Below, piece after piece: positions 49,700-61,552 of a stretch of 64,000 nucleotides of DNA. The position numbers and the translations under genes are program-made. Source of the stretch: Phragmites australis. Its lineage: Eukaryota > Streptophyta > Magnoliopsida > Poales > Poaceae. The DNA is taken from contig NC_084937.1 in the NCBI RefSeq assembly GCF_958298935.1, positions 28,157,568-28,221,567 of the forward strand. Reading direction: 5' to 3'. A model generated the notes under the pieces. That model saw nothing but the letters and a program-made list of their open reading frames with translations. It was not told the origin of the DNA and searched no databases. The first letter of the stretch is position 1; each line of letters starts with the position of its first letter.

Positions 49700-50097
49700 G
49701 ATAAGATAGTATTTGACGGATGGGATGGAACGTGTAGGATGATCAGGATAGGTCAGGCATGTCCACTTCTCGTAATGATGACCTAGGAGTAACAGTCTTT
49801 GTCAAGCATAGGGCAGTCACCGTTTTTTGCACGGTCTGCTTTTATGTATACGGTACGTCTCGCCTCCTGCTATATAAAGGGGGGACCGAACTTGTAAACG
49901 GCGGATAATTTTATCTAACTCATAAGAAAATATACAGGACGTATGATTGTTATCCTAAGAGAGACCTGAACCTAGATAAACCCCAGTGTTCTTGGGTTCC
50001 TTCGACAAACACATCCGCCAACAGTCACAAAAAATATTGATCACGCACTTATCGCATAGCATACCCTATATACACTATCAGGTATTAACTCTCGACA
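49700..50097 (+). repeat. 5' LTR (3' part) of the second gypsy element
   Basis: It ends aactctcgaca at 50097, directly before a gypsy primer-binding site. A TATA box (tatataaagg, 49871-49880) and downstream leader are present. The last 180 bases parallel the LTR at 14190-14393. The start is unclear, and the LTR may be truncated at its left side. Confidence 0.65.
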
Positions 50098-50117
50098 ATT
50101 GGCGTGCCAGTTAGGGG
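50098..50117 (+). other. Primer-binding site of the second gypsy element
   Basis: The sequence attggcgtgccagttagggg follows the LTR end. It closely resembles the tggcgcgccaggtagggg site used by many grass gypsy elements. Confidence 0.7.
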
Positions 50118-52426
50118 AGCGCGTTTTAACGTTTTGGTAAGCAGTGATAACTCGATTGGACTACCCATGGCCAGATCCATGGCAACCGCTTAGTCCCGTT
50201 CCGAGGACCCTGGTCGTTGCGAGGTATTCATCATGGGATATGACCCAGATGAATCCGACTTGCTCCAAGTTTGGGGCACCGAATCGGAGTTCGAATGTTC
50301 TGAGACTCAACGTGAAGTTTGCATGGTGAACCATACAGCAGGGGGTAGCGGAGGCCCTCGTGTCCTGGGCACCGTTGATGAGCCCCAGGCCTTGTGCCTA
50401 GAGGGAAACCGGCCTGGCACTGAAGAGGGGGTGCTCTGATACAGCCCCAACATAGGGTGCGGCGGTCCTTGGTGGCGTTGTCCTCTAAGCCATCACACCA
50501 TGTGAGCGTTGGGGACTCCCCTCTTCGCAATATGTCGCTACTCTGTGCTCAGCAACTCGACTACGAGGCCATGACGCTCGCGCAAAACCTACAGATCGTA
50601 TGAATGCTTCTCAACTGTGAACGTGCTGAAGGGTTCGCTAGTAGCACCATGGCTATGAGATCTCGCCCTCTTGGTTAAGACCGTTCGACGCCAAATTGTG
50701 GCGGCAAACACCATGTCTGTTGCAAAGACTGGTGAAGGGCGAGATTGCCAAGAATCACAGTAGGCTACACAGCAAGAAAGATCACGTGCTCCCTCCATGA
50801 CAGGAAGTACTCGAAGACCCCCGCCGCATCGGGACAACCGACCCACTGACCTGCGCGACTCTCTTCACCAACGCGACCTCTGTGACATGATCCAAGGCCG
50901 ATGGTTGGCCAGGAGAAGGAAGATCAGGCTCGGTGGGAGTAGAAAAAGAGCAAGCAGCCCTACAACTGACCTCCCAATCGTAGAGAGGCGTCGGACTCCA
51001 CCTAATCGCAAAGACCACAGGACTATCATTTCTCTCCCTAAGCACGTGCTGCCGCCCATTAGCGAGAGACACCATATTACGAGATGGGGTGCAATGCCCC
51101 GCCCGACTACGAGAGGTGCACTAGCCGAACAAGTTCTGGTCGGTCCTAGCCAAAAAAATATGATGGCTCGACCAATCTTCAGGAGTTTCTGCATATTTAC
51201 ACCATGATAATGCAGGCCACAGGAGGTCACGGGAAAGTCATGACCAACTATTTCCCAACCACCTTGGCCGGTTCTGCATGGTCCTGGCTTATGAACCTCT
51301 CTCACGGGTCGGTTCACTCCTTGGAGGTCTTGTACGACTAATTTGTCGCCAACTTTCAGGGAACCTACGCCCGACAAGGGGTCAAAGATGACCTGTACTA
51401 GGTCAGGTAGCAACAAGGCAAGTTGCTGCGAGACTACATCTGGTGTTTCACCGAATATCATAATACCATTCCAAGGATCAGGGGTGAGTCCATGGTCATA
51501 GCATTCTGGAGGGGGGTCAGAGACTAGAAGATGGTAAAAAAAAACTAGCCACCAAGGAAGTTCGAAGTATCCCTGGGCTCTTCGAGCTCGTGGACAAATG
51601 CGTGCAGGCCATGGAGGCCCAGGAGTGCCAGAGCGGCCCAAAGCCGCAGCTGACCTCCGACCACGCCCCTTTCAAAGGGATCAGTCAGAAGGAGAAAAAG
51701 AGCACATGCAAGGCTAAACCACTCGATGTCATGGTGATCGAGCAGATCGGACAACCGTGCTGGTGCTTTGAGAAAAAGGACAGAAAGAACGGTCGATGCT
51801 ATTGCTCGATCCATCGCACGGATGCCCACGACCTGACTGAATGCAAGGTCGTGCGGGGCATCATCGACAAGGACCTTAAGAAGCGTAAACACAGGCGCGA
51901 CGACAATGGTGAGGATTGGGCAACCCCGACCAGTCGGTGCTAGGTTTCCAGTAGGTCAATCATATGGTCCACCATATTTTTGGGGGCGCAGCAACATATT
52001 CCTCGAATAGGAAATACAAGTCGGTGGTCCGTGAGGTGTGGGCAACCACACCGGGCCCGAGCCTGCATCTAAAGTGGTTGGAGGTACCCCTCAGCTTCAG
52101 CTAGACAGACCACCCCACGTGTGTTAGACGCCCTGGTCAATATCCCATTATGGTCGAGCCCATGGTACACTGGATGGGTCGCGTGCTGGTCGATGGAGGG
52201 AGTTCTATCAACCTCCTCTTCGTCGATGCGCTAGATGCCCTGCAGATTTTGAGGAGCGCAATGAATTCATCTCCTCCTTTCTTCAGAATTACCCTCAGCT
52301 TCTCAGCTAAGCCGTTGGGGCAAATCGAGTTGCTCATCACCTCCAGCTCGCTGAGTAACTTTAGGACCAAAAAAGTCTTGTTCGATATGGCAGACTTCGG
52401 GACCGCTTACAACATAATCCTGGGGT
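50118..52426 (+). pseudogene. Gypsy gag-protease region, interrupted
   Basis: Plus-strand pieces follow gag-pol order. There is a basic Pro/Arg-rich region (50797-51207). Next is a Gag core with SWLMNLSHGSVHSLEVLYD and VANFQGTYARQG (about 51280-51380). Then come RDYIWCFTEYHNTIP (about 51430), a Cys/His segment CSIHRTDAHDLTECKVV (about 51800-51860), and an aspartic protease with VDGGSSINLLF (about 52189-52221) and FGTAYNIILG. Several stops and shifts break it. At 52426 it is cut by the young LTR element, so reverse transcriptase and beyond would lie past the window end. Confidence 0.75.
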
Positions 52427-55035
52427 TGAAAGTGCATCTAGCCCCTATGTGTGGTTTTGGTAATTAATGACAATACATATGGACTAACAATGTTGTTGAG
52501 ATTGTTAGTAGGTTGTTCAATAGGTGATGCATGGAGAAGAGACATGCATGAACTCTAGGTGAATAGGAAGATTGAAAGTACATCAAGATGAATGAGCTCT
52601 AGGTGATGCTCGGATGTGATGCATAGAGGAGAAATATGCATCTAGATAAATGAGCTTTTAGTGATGCTCATAAGAAGAAGAAGAAGCTCAATAAGATTAG
52701 CAATAAGCTTGAAGGCTAAGTTACTTGTGGAGATCAAGTAACTAAAGGTATGTCTTGTTAATAGAGTTTTATGGACTAACCCGTGTGCTATGTGTTTAAT
52801 AATGAATGGGGTTAGGTTCTATATGAAGATTGACAATATGCGTGAAGGCTAATAAGTTACTTGTGAAGATCAAGTAACTTAAGGTATAAATGTTGTCATT
52901 TAGGTTTTACGGACTAACCCATGTGCTTTGTGCTTGAGAGTGAGTTAGGGTTAGGATCTATAAGAAGGCATAAGTTGAATTGAAATCACATATGCCAAGA
53001 GTGAAGAACAAAAGTGGACTCCATATATGAAAAAGTGAATTCCTTGAAGATGTCGAATACAAAGTGGTTTTCTATGGCAAAATGGTGAAGGGCAAGCAAG
53101 ACTCGGCTGCGATGGACCATCCGTGGTGAAGGGCAAGCAAATGGCTTGGCGCCGAAGGACCAAGGCGATGGTGAAGAGCGAGTGAAGGCTTTGCGCCGAT
53201 GGACCGTGCGAGGCTATGGGAAGCTATGGATGATTCACATAAATCATATGAAGAATCAAGAAGAGATGGAGTGCAGATTTTATAGAAGTTAGCAACCCTC
53301 AAGGTTTGAAAGAAAAAGAAGCGGTACTTGAAAGTTTTCAAATGCTCAAAGTGGTTCAAATGAGTTTTATCTTTGAATTTGAGTATAGGTATGCCGCACT
53401 ATTAAGAGGGATGCAACGTGAGCTAATTGTCGTGTCTCAGTGCTCAAGAGTTCCCAACCAAACCCAAAGTGAGAGTTTGTTGTTAAGAGTCCGGAGCGGA
53501 AAGTGCGGAAGTGTCCAAAATAGGTTTTGGAGTGTTCCTAATTTGATCCTATGTCTTTTAGGTCATGAATTCAGTTGGGATGTGTAGCCCTCTGAATAAG
53601 CTTTCCATAGAGTCCAAAATCGTCGAAATCGGACTCCGGGATCAAAAGTTATCGCCGTTTTTCGGAGGTTAGCTGTGCTGTACTCGGAGACTCCGGTGAA
53701 GACCGGATTCTCCGGTACCTGGAAAGGCCGGAGACTCCGGTGTAGTCCGGATACTCCGGTGAAGTCCGGATACTCCGGTACCTGGAGTGGCCAGAGACTC
53801 CGGGAAGTCTCCGGGGGTGTTTTCTGGGTTAAGTGTCGACCGGAGACTCCGGTGTAGGCCGGATACTCCGGTAAAAGTCCAGAAAAGAGCGTAACGGCTA
53901 GTTCTGACACATTCTGTGACCGTTCTGACGCCGTATTTGGATTTAGGGCCGGATACTCCGGTGTTCACCGGATACTCCGGCCAGTTCTGTCAAAAACAGT
54001 AACGGCTAGTTGTTTGGAGTGGGTTATTTATACCCCACTCACCCCATCCTTTGGGGCTGCTGGAAGGGCACGAAAAGAACACATTTTTAGAGCCAAAAGA
54101 ACCTCTCCCACTCCATTCTAGTGTGTGATTTGAGAAGAAAAGTGAGTTGGGTTGAGAGATTGGAAGATTGAGTGCAAGTGAAACAAAATCCGATCTTGAG
54201 CACTTGAGTTCTCGGCAAGAAGTTTGATTGCGTTTGTTACTCTTGGAGGTGAAGCCTCCTAGCCGGCTAGGTGTTGCCCGGTGAGCTCCCGCGCGTGTGG
54301 TGAGCCGCGGGAAAGTTTGTGAAGGTCGATCTCGCCTCCGAAAGGGAAGAGATAAAGCTAGTGGATCGAGGAAAGCGGTTGAAAGAGACTCGGCTCGTTG
54401 GAGCTTCCTCAACGGAGACGTAGGATTCACGGTGGTGAATCCGAACTTCGGGAAACAAATCTTTGTGTCTCCTCTATTGTTTCCTTACTTTTATGTTCTT
54501 GCTCAAATCTTTGTGCATATTGCTCGATCTACTTGTTTGTGTGTATTTGAGTGTAGGTTCTTCGTGAATCTACTTGGAATCATCTCCGGGAACACACGAC
54601 ATCACTTGGTTTGAGCTAGAACTCTCCACTCATTAATTTTATTCAGTTTCGGGCTCTGTTCTGTACAGAAACCGGAGAATCCGGACTTTACCGGAGTTTC
54701 CGGACCTGTACACACCGGAGTATCCGGACTACACCGGAGACTCCGGGGTGAACAGTAATTCCAGGCATATGAACAGTATTTTCAGCCTTTTTCAATTTAA
54801 GTTTTATTGCATATCTCTTGCTAGAATTGAGTAATTTTTGTCACCTTAGGATTGTAATTTCCACACTTATTTAGGGTGATTGTGCACTAGTTGAGCCTAG
54901 CATATTTAGGTTTTTCTCTTGTGAAAAACTCGTTAGTTTATATTCCGCTGCAAGTTTAGGCCAACGGTAAAAAGGGTTGAATTTTTGTTAAAACGCCTAT
55001 TCACCCCCCCTCTAGGCGACATCATTGTCCTTTCA
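52427..55035 (+). repeat. 5' LTR of the young element (2609 bp)
   Basis: It starts tgaaagtgcatctagcccct and ends cattgtcctttca. The same sequence recurs from 61553. A block at 53680-53990 is filled with ccggagactccgg and ccggatactccgg motifs; a smaller set lies at 54665-54750. A diverged 772-bp relative without the repeat block is the solo LTR at 11034. Confidence 0.95.
54025..54033 (+). promoter_or_regulatory. Probable TATA box of the young LTR
   Basis: ttatttata occurs in gggttatttatacccc, about 40 bases after the CCGG repeat block. This places the repeats in U3 and the start of R a little downstream. Confidence 0.45.
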
Positions 55036-55050
55036 ATTGGTATCAGAGCC
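55036..55050 (+). other. Primer-binding site, initiator tRNA-Met type
   Basis: attggtatcagagcc directly follows the LTR end. The core tggtatcagagc is the standard complement of the 3' end of plant initiator tRNA-Met. Confidence 0.9.
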
Positions 55051-55089
55051 AAGTCTCTCTTTTTGGGCTTTACCGCCTAGAGAGTAAAG

Positions 55090-57189
55090 ATGTCGACTAG
55101 TGGATTAGTGCACGTAGAGCCACTCCTTTTAGATGGTTCTAATTATTGTGATTGGAGTACTCGCATGCTTAATATTTTTAGGGCTATGGGTCCTCAAATA
55201 GAGCGAGTTGTAGATGTGAGCATTTCTCCTCCTAATGATAAACTCATATCACCCGAAGAGGAAGAGAAATGCATACATCTTAATGCTCAAGCTACTAATG
55301 TCTTATTTGATGATTTGAGCATAGATGTTATTGAATCGATCTTGCCGCTTGAGGATGCTCATCTCATTTGGACTACTCTTAAAGAAAGATATGACAAGCC
55401 CAAATGTGATGAAGAAGAACTTCTTCCAAAGATGTCATTTGTGGAATGCTCTACTTCATCATCACACCATGAAGAGCACCAAATGACTTTCTCTTTTGTC
55501 CAAGAGGATGTCACTCCGTCATCCACTTCACCAATATTTAATAATGAGCAAGGTAATGAAATGGTGAGTGTGATAAGTGAGTGCCCAATCTCTCATTTGG
55601 ACTTTAACAACACTTGCAATGAAATTTTCATATCTAGTAATGTTGTTAAGCCTTGTATATCATCTATTGCTAAAATTCATATTTATCATGATGATATAAT
55701 TCTTGGTCCGCATAGTGATGCATATATTTCCACTAGTACTTGTGAGACTAACATTTTGAAGGAAATAGAAGTCTATGAGAGACAAAGTCTAGGTGGAGAA
55801 GCATCCACCTCTCCAAGATGCTCATCTCTTTACAACGATTCTCCATTATGCCTTATGGCAAAAGGTAAAAGGAAATCGGTAAGTGAGATAAATAATGCTA
55901 ATGCTAGTTCTAGTGCTAGTGATAGTGATGAGCTCGGGTTTGATCTTTTGAGTAAAAAGAATATGTCTAAAATGATCAAGCTCATGACCACCATGGAAGG
56001 CTTAGAAGAAAGCCTTGAGAGGCAAGAGGAATTCCTCATTGAGAAAATTGAGGAACTTAAAACCTTAAATGTGAAATATGAAAAACTTCAAGAATCCCAT
56101 AATTCTTTGTCTAATCTTTATGGGGATCTTAAAGTTAAGCATATTTCTTTAATTGGTAAATTAGATGTTATGCCTCGAGTGGATTTAGAAAAATCATGTC
56201 CTAATTGCAATGTTTTATCTAAGGACAAATCCACTATTTCTCCTATTGATAATACTTGTGCTACTAACTCTAACTCTTATGTAGCATCTTTGGAGAAAGA
56301 AAATATTGAGCTAAAGGCTCAAGTTGAAAAGCTTACTAGCAAGCATGTGGATTTGCAAGAAAGTCATGATGAGCTTGTGTGCTCTCATGAAAATCTTGTG
56401 GACTCACACGCGATGCTAGAAATAGCTCATGAGGTAATTATCACAACGGTAAAATCCTATAAACCTCATGTGGACATTAGCACACATTCTTTGCATAATA
56501 TCGATTTAACATGTGCTAGTTCTAGCAATTCATTTAATGGCAATTCTATATCCAATGATGAATTGCCTGCTAATCTTTGTTGCTCTAAAGCTAATATTTT
56601 CCCTAGTGTTGCTTGTAATATTGATAGCAAAGGGAAAAGTGAGAAGCACAAAGATCATGGACTTGAAGCAAAATCCAATAAGAAGATAGCTCATATCAAG
56701 TGCTTCAAGTGCTCAAGCATGGGACACTATGCCTCTATGTGTTCCAACAAAGTTGATGACAAGACCACACTTCCAAAGAAGAAAACAAGAAGAAGCAAGA
56801 GGAAGTGTTATGGATGCAATGAGAAGGGACATGAAATTGTATCATGCCTCTACATGAAGAATGAAGGTCTTATGTCATCAAGGAAGAGGCTCACCGGCAA
56901 GGAAGCAAGCAAGAAGCAAGATGAGAAGGCATCTTGCAAGGATAAGCACCGCATTTGCTACACTTGTCGGGACAAGGGACATATTGGTAAAAATTGTCCT
57001 ATTGGTAACATTCCTAAGCCTAACTCTTCAATTGATAATGATTTATCGCTTAGGAAGGCTAAAAATGGAACTTGTGCTACTAAGATGATTAGTTCATCAT
57101 TTGCTAGCACAAAGGCTATTTGGGTGCCTAAATCCTTCATGACTAACCTTAAAGGACCCAACATGGTTTGGGTACCACAAAGTGCTTAA
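55090..57189 (+). CDS. Copia-type Gag protein, intact, 699 residues
   Basis: The first ATG after the primer-binding site opens the frame after a leader of only about 40 bases. Residues 1-110 resemble the DUF4219/UBN2-type Gag start (LLLDGSNYCDWSTRML...TLKERYDKP). A Ser-rich middle and a coiled-coil region (about 295-450, with EKIEELKTLNVKYEKLQESH and a second similar block) follow. Three CX2CX4HX4C zinc knuckles lie at 538-551, 573-586 and 623-636, separated by Lys/Arg-rich linkers. The last 60 residues (AKNGTCATK...KAIWVPKS) resemble the sequence that leads into protease in full copia elements. The frame stops there, with no pol. The protein would form the particle shell and bind RNA. The low-GC codons contrast with the nearby host genes. 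Confidence 0.9.
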   Translation: MSTSGLVHVEPLLLDGSNYCDWSTRMLNIFRAMGPQIERVVDVSISPPNDKLISPEEEEKCIHLNAQATNVLFDDLSIDVIESILPLEDAHLIWTTLKERYDKPKCDEEELLPKMSFVECSTSSSHHEEHQMTFSFVQEDVTPSSTSPIFNNEQGNEMVSVISECPISHLDFNNTCNEIFISSNVVKPCISSIAKIHIYHDDIILGPHSDAYISTSTCETNILKEIEVYERQSLGGEASTSPRCSSLYNDSPLCLMAKGKRKSVSEINNANASSSASDSDELGFDLLSKKNMSKMIKLMTTMEGLEESLERQEEFLIEKIEELKTLNVKYEKLQESHNSLSNLYGDLKVKHISLIGKLDVMPRVDLEKSCPNCNVLSKDKSTISPIDNTCATNSNSYVASLEKENIELKAQVEKLTSKHVDLQESHDELVCSHENLVDSHAMLEIAHEVIITTVKSYKPHVDISTHSLHNIDLTCASSSNSFNGNSISNDELPANLCCSKANIFPSVACNIDSKGKSEKHKDHGLEAKSNKKIAHIKCFKCSSMGHYASMCSNKVDDKTTLPKKKTRRSKRKCYGCNEKGHEIVSCLYMKNEGLMSSRKRLTGKEASKKQDEKASCKDKHRICYTCRDKGHIGKNCPIGNIPKPNSSIDNDLSLRKAKNGTCATKMISSSFASTKAIWVPKSFMTNLKGPNMVWVPQSA

Positions 57190-58589
57190 TTTGCTAAATA
57201 GGTACTTGGAGATGCAATTGAAGACTTGGCTTACTTGAGAAGAACTATATTGAATATCTCATCTCAAGATTCTTTCAAATTGGGTTTTCTCATGATGTTT
57301 GGAAAGAAGTGCCAAGAGTGTGGTTTGTTGGTTTATTTCAATCTTCAATGACATCTCGGTAACAAGTATCTAACTTAAGCTATCTAGCCACTTATCTTAG
57401 CATAGGTGCAAATGTTCACAATTTTTCATTATTGGGAACACTTGAAAGTGGCTAGGTAAAATTTGAGCAAAATTTATACTTTGTGTAATATGATGCTTTT
57501 AACGGCTCTCTAGTAGAGCAAGATCTTGTTAATAATGTAGGTGATGGATACTTTGTGATGGATATGGAAGATGAACTTAATTTACATGATTTCATGGTTG
57601 TAAGTTCATTCTTAGCACAAGTATTTCCATTGTAAATTCATTTTGTACCTTAACTCAAAATATAGGGTAAACTCCTCCAGATTCTTGAATGAACCAAGTG
57701 CATATTACAAGCAATTCAAATACTTGGATGCACATATATACGGGGAGATCATCCTATGTTTTGTGCTTTGAGACTAATATTTTTTTTTCAAGTAAAATTT
57801 GTGTTTAGTCTCTTGGTAAAATAGAGGGCATTGGAGACTTGGCTAATTATTTGAAGATTTATCTAATTGATTAAAGAGTCAAGTTTTGTGGAATTATATT
57901 TATTATTATCCAATGTCACTCTATGAAGGTAACTCTCTATCACAATACCTTAAATTCATATTCTTGCTCATTGTGCTAGATTTATTGTTCTACACCTTTT
58001 CTAGAAGTTTCTAGCTCTTTGCATGTGTAGGTTATGTATCTATGCTTGTTTAGAGCTTATGCTTATGCTAGCATGTGTAGACTTTATTGCAATCTTGACA
58101 TGCTTACTCGTTTCATATTTATACATGTCTTGATTGCTTGCTAAGTGTGCTATGAATTTGTTTATAGTGCATCTAGCTTCTCTTGTCAACTAGTATGTGT
58201 AGGATGCATTCCACTTTCATGTGTTGATAGTGGTTTTGGAGCCTTATTTGATCTTACTCGTCTTATTGAATTCTATTTGGCTCTCTTTTAGAGATATTAA
58301 TGGATTATCACATTATGGGGGAGTATTATGCTTTATGCATCTTAAATACCCATAATTTGTGAACATTTGAGCAATACCATTTAGAATTGATATTATTGTT
58401 TATCTAGCATCTATGTGGTATGTCAAGCTCATATAAAGCTCATTTTTGCAAGAATCCATTAATTGATCCGCTTTTGGTTTAAATTGAAACTTGAGATTCG
58501 TGGTATTTATCTAGTGATCTTTTCGATCTCAAGATTTTTAATTTGAATCATTTCTCATTCGGATCATATCAACAATTGTTTTCATTGTC

Positions 58590-58960
58590 CGGAGTCTCCG
58601 GTGTTCACCGGATACTCCGGTAGTTGGTGTTTTCAGTCCGGAGTCTCCGAGGTAGACTCCGGCAGAGAGCCTCGGCTAAGCATTTATTTTTGTTGAAAAA
58701 GACCGGAGTCTCCGGCGTTCACCGGATACTCCGGTAGGAGAAAATATTTTTACCGGAGTCTCCGAGAGAGACTCCGCCAGAGAGTCTCGGTTAATATTTA
58801 TTCTTTTGATAAAAAGGACCGGAGTCTCCGGTGTTCACCGGATACTCCGGTATCTGGAGAACTCGGAGAGTCTGGCAAAGATTCCAAGTCTTTTCTGTGT
58901 AGCGACTGAGTGCCACCCGGAGTCTCCGGTGTTCACCGGATACTCCGGGTCAGTTCAACA
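58590..58960. repeat. Internal array of CCGGA-TCCGG palindromes
   Basis: The module ccggagtctccggtgttcac followed by cggatactccgg occurs near 58590, 58703, 58820 and 58917. Variants are interleaved near 58638 and 58754, where the second half is ccgag-agactccg. The same module is found at 53948-53980 in the LTR, so LTR-type repeats are present inside the element. Confidence 0.9.
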
Positions 58961-59659
58961 GAACTGTATCAACTATTATTTTTATTTGTGTTTTCTTATA
59001 ATAGTTGACTTTGTGAGGAATCTTGTGTTTAATTTCTAAAATCCTTCCTTCATGCTTCTTGAAAGAAAGTTGATCCATGCCTTGTTGCAATTACCGACTT
59101 GTGATATCTCCATATACCATTGTCTTCCTATAATTGGTAATAATACAAGTGGTAATCCTTGTTGATCATCTTTGTTTCAATTCTTGTTTTCAAGTGACTT
59201 TCTTCTATGTGAAAGATTTCATTTAACTCCTATGTTAGGAATATTGGTTTCTTCAAGGAAACTTTCCTCTTGAAGTTCATAGAAGCTTGCTATCTCAATG
59301 CTTTTATCATTTTCTATATACTTGCTTGAGATAAGTTTTTGAGCATGAATGCAATTCTATTCTTTATATGCTCAAATCTTACTTAGTTCACTTGTTGAAC
59401 TTTGAGAGCGATCATTTATTGATCTTTTTATCTTAGATATAATTTGGACAACCTTTTGATATTTGTCTTTTATTTGGTATTTTCAAGTCTCATATGCTAT
59501 TTTTGTCCAAATTATATCTTCATTGGATCTTGAAAGTGACGAGCATGCTTGTTTGACTTAAATGTTAATATCTATAGCATGTTTGCTTTCTTTGATCCTA
59601 CATTTAGAGTAAGCCTCTCTCAAATGCTTTTATTGTCTAAAATGTGCATAAAGCTTTCA

Positions 59660-60730
59660 TTTGACTTCAATTGGTATATATCTTCATGTGGTATATATTT
59701 TCAATTGGTTTCTATCTATTGGTATGAATTTAAATTGTTATCACTTCTATGTCATATCAATATGCACAAGTTTATGGGAGAGTTTGCTCTATATGGTGTT
59801 TTTGCTAACCTCTTCGGACCCAATGAGTTTGTGGACCAAATTGTACTTAAAAGAGTTTTAGGTACAATGAAGATGCATTGGATGCTTGAATTAATCATAA
59901 TGAAGGTCCTTTCAAGTATAAGCTCATTTCAATTGAAATTCATGAAGATGGTTTTGTCCTTTCAATTGGATTTTTCATGAAGAAGGTCTTTATCTTTCAA
60001 TTGGTATCTACAAAGAAGATCATCTCCTTCAATTTCAATTGGAATCAAGAGAAGGACCATATCAAAGTGAGCAATTTAATATCACTCCAAGTATTTTGTT
60101 CTTGATTCATGCATTTAATTTCAAAGATTCAATCTTGTGTAGATTGCATCATATCATGAAAATATCTTGCAAAAATGTGTTTTTCTTGCAAGTGCTTAAA
60201 ACCTCTTTATTGCAAATATGAGCAATTTGAAGTAGCATATTTTTGTGGAAACTCTATAATGATGTTTATGATTCATCCAATCCCAAATATGCAAAAGATT
60301 TCATATCAAATGCTTGAGTTGCTTCTATATGCAATATTGATGAAAATTGCAAAATCTTTTGCTTGAGGTTTGTAGTCCGCTTTAAATTGCTTTTATGGAC
60401 ATATATGCTTATGAGATGTTGATACTTTGTGATAAACGAGAAATTCATTATATTGTCAACAATTTTGCTATGTTCAACTTAGAGCCTAATCCATTGCATT
60501 TGTGTTTGGATATTTATTTCGGACTCATGCTTGATTTGCCTTCAATTGAATTAGTTTCAATTGGAATTGGTATCTCTTTCAATTGTTTCAATTGGTATGC
60601 TTTGAATTTTCAATTGATATCTCTTATAGGTATTCAATTGATATCCTTTGGAATTTTAATTGGCATCTTTTTCAATTGGTATCTCTTGTAGGTATCTAAT
60701 TGATATCTTTTGAAGTTTTAATTGGAATTT
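59660..60730. repeat. Dispersed array of caattggtat motifs
   Basis: At least a dozen copies of (tt)caattg(g/a)tat(c) occur, for example at 59668, 59702, 59961, 59996 and 60035, and densely at 60541-60720. The copy at 59994-60008 reads ctttcaattggtatc, identical over 15 bases to the LTR end plus primer-binding site at 55030-55044. Confidence 0.8.
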
Positions 60731-61538
60731 CCTTTTTAAAATCTCTTTTGGCATCTCTTTGAACCCATTTGGCCTATTGTGTAGCTTGTTCTCCTCACAA
60801 AGCTCGTAATTGGATAAGTGTATTTGGTTTAACTCAAATTATGAAAATACACATATCATGAGGAGTTTACACTATACATGGTCTTGCACTAGCTTTCGAT
60901 GATTCCTTTTGTGGGATAGAGCTAATGTGCTTCGAATGATTTTTGGGAAAAATTTCTCTTTTAGCAAGTCCTACTTAATTCTTACCAATTTGATGTCAAT
61001 TGAGGGAGAATTCGTTTCGATGATTCCATTTTGGCATTGATGTCAATTGGGGGAGAATTTGGACTAGATGTTATATTTTGTAAGAGGGCTTTGCTTATGG
61101 AGGATAATTTGCTTATATGGGGAAGATGTCAATTAGGGAAGAATTTGAATGGTTGCCTTTGAGAAATAAGGTGAAAGGTCTGCTTTGCATGAGCATATTC
61201 ATCTTCATACATACTTTGTCATGCTTGCTTGATATGTATAAAGAAAACTCCGTCCAAAATTTGAGAAAGACAATATATGCAATGATATTCAAAATTCATT
61301 CACGCGTGCATAGATTGTGGGGGAGTTTACTATATACATATGTTGGTTTTTAACTAACATCAAAACCTTTGTGGTGTTTGATGCTAGTAAAACTAGTTTT
61401 GGCAATATCAAATATCTTTATGATATTTGGTATTTCCAAAACTTGTTCTTTGTATACATTCATCTTCGGACTCCATGTATACTTAGAACTTTAAATTTCG
61501 TCAAATATAATCATCTAGTGAGATTGTCATCAATTACC

Positions 61539-61552
61539 AAAATGGGGGAGAT
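61539..61552 (+). other. Polypurine tract of the young element
   Basis: aaaatgggggagat lies immediately before the 3' LTR start at 61553. Confidence 0.85.

Larger units (their letters stand above)
57190..61538 (+). other. Long non-coding interior of the young element
   Basis: About 4.3 kb of AT-rich sequence between the Gag stop and the PPT. The longest frames (for example 59549-59980) are Phe/Leu/Ile-rich and overlap one another, with no RT (YxDD), RNase H or integrase motif. It contains two repeat systems, at 58590-58960 and 59660-60730. Confidence 0.8.

Noticed and set aside
53680..53990. CRISPR-like regular short repeats in the LTR
   Set aside because: The spacing is irregular, the spacers are related to each other, and the host is a plant. 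They are U3 palindromes present identically in both LTRs.
53306..54614. Open frames inside the young LTR, duplicated in the 3' LTR
   Set aside because: They overlap on both strands, are read through the CCGG repeats, and change with single substitutions between the two LTRs.
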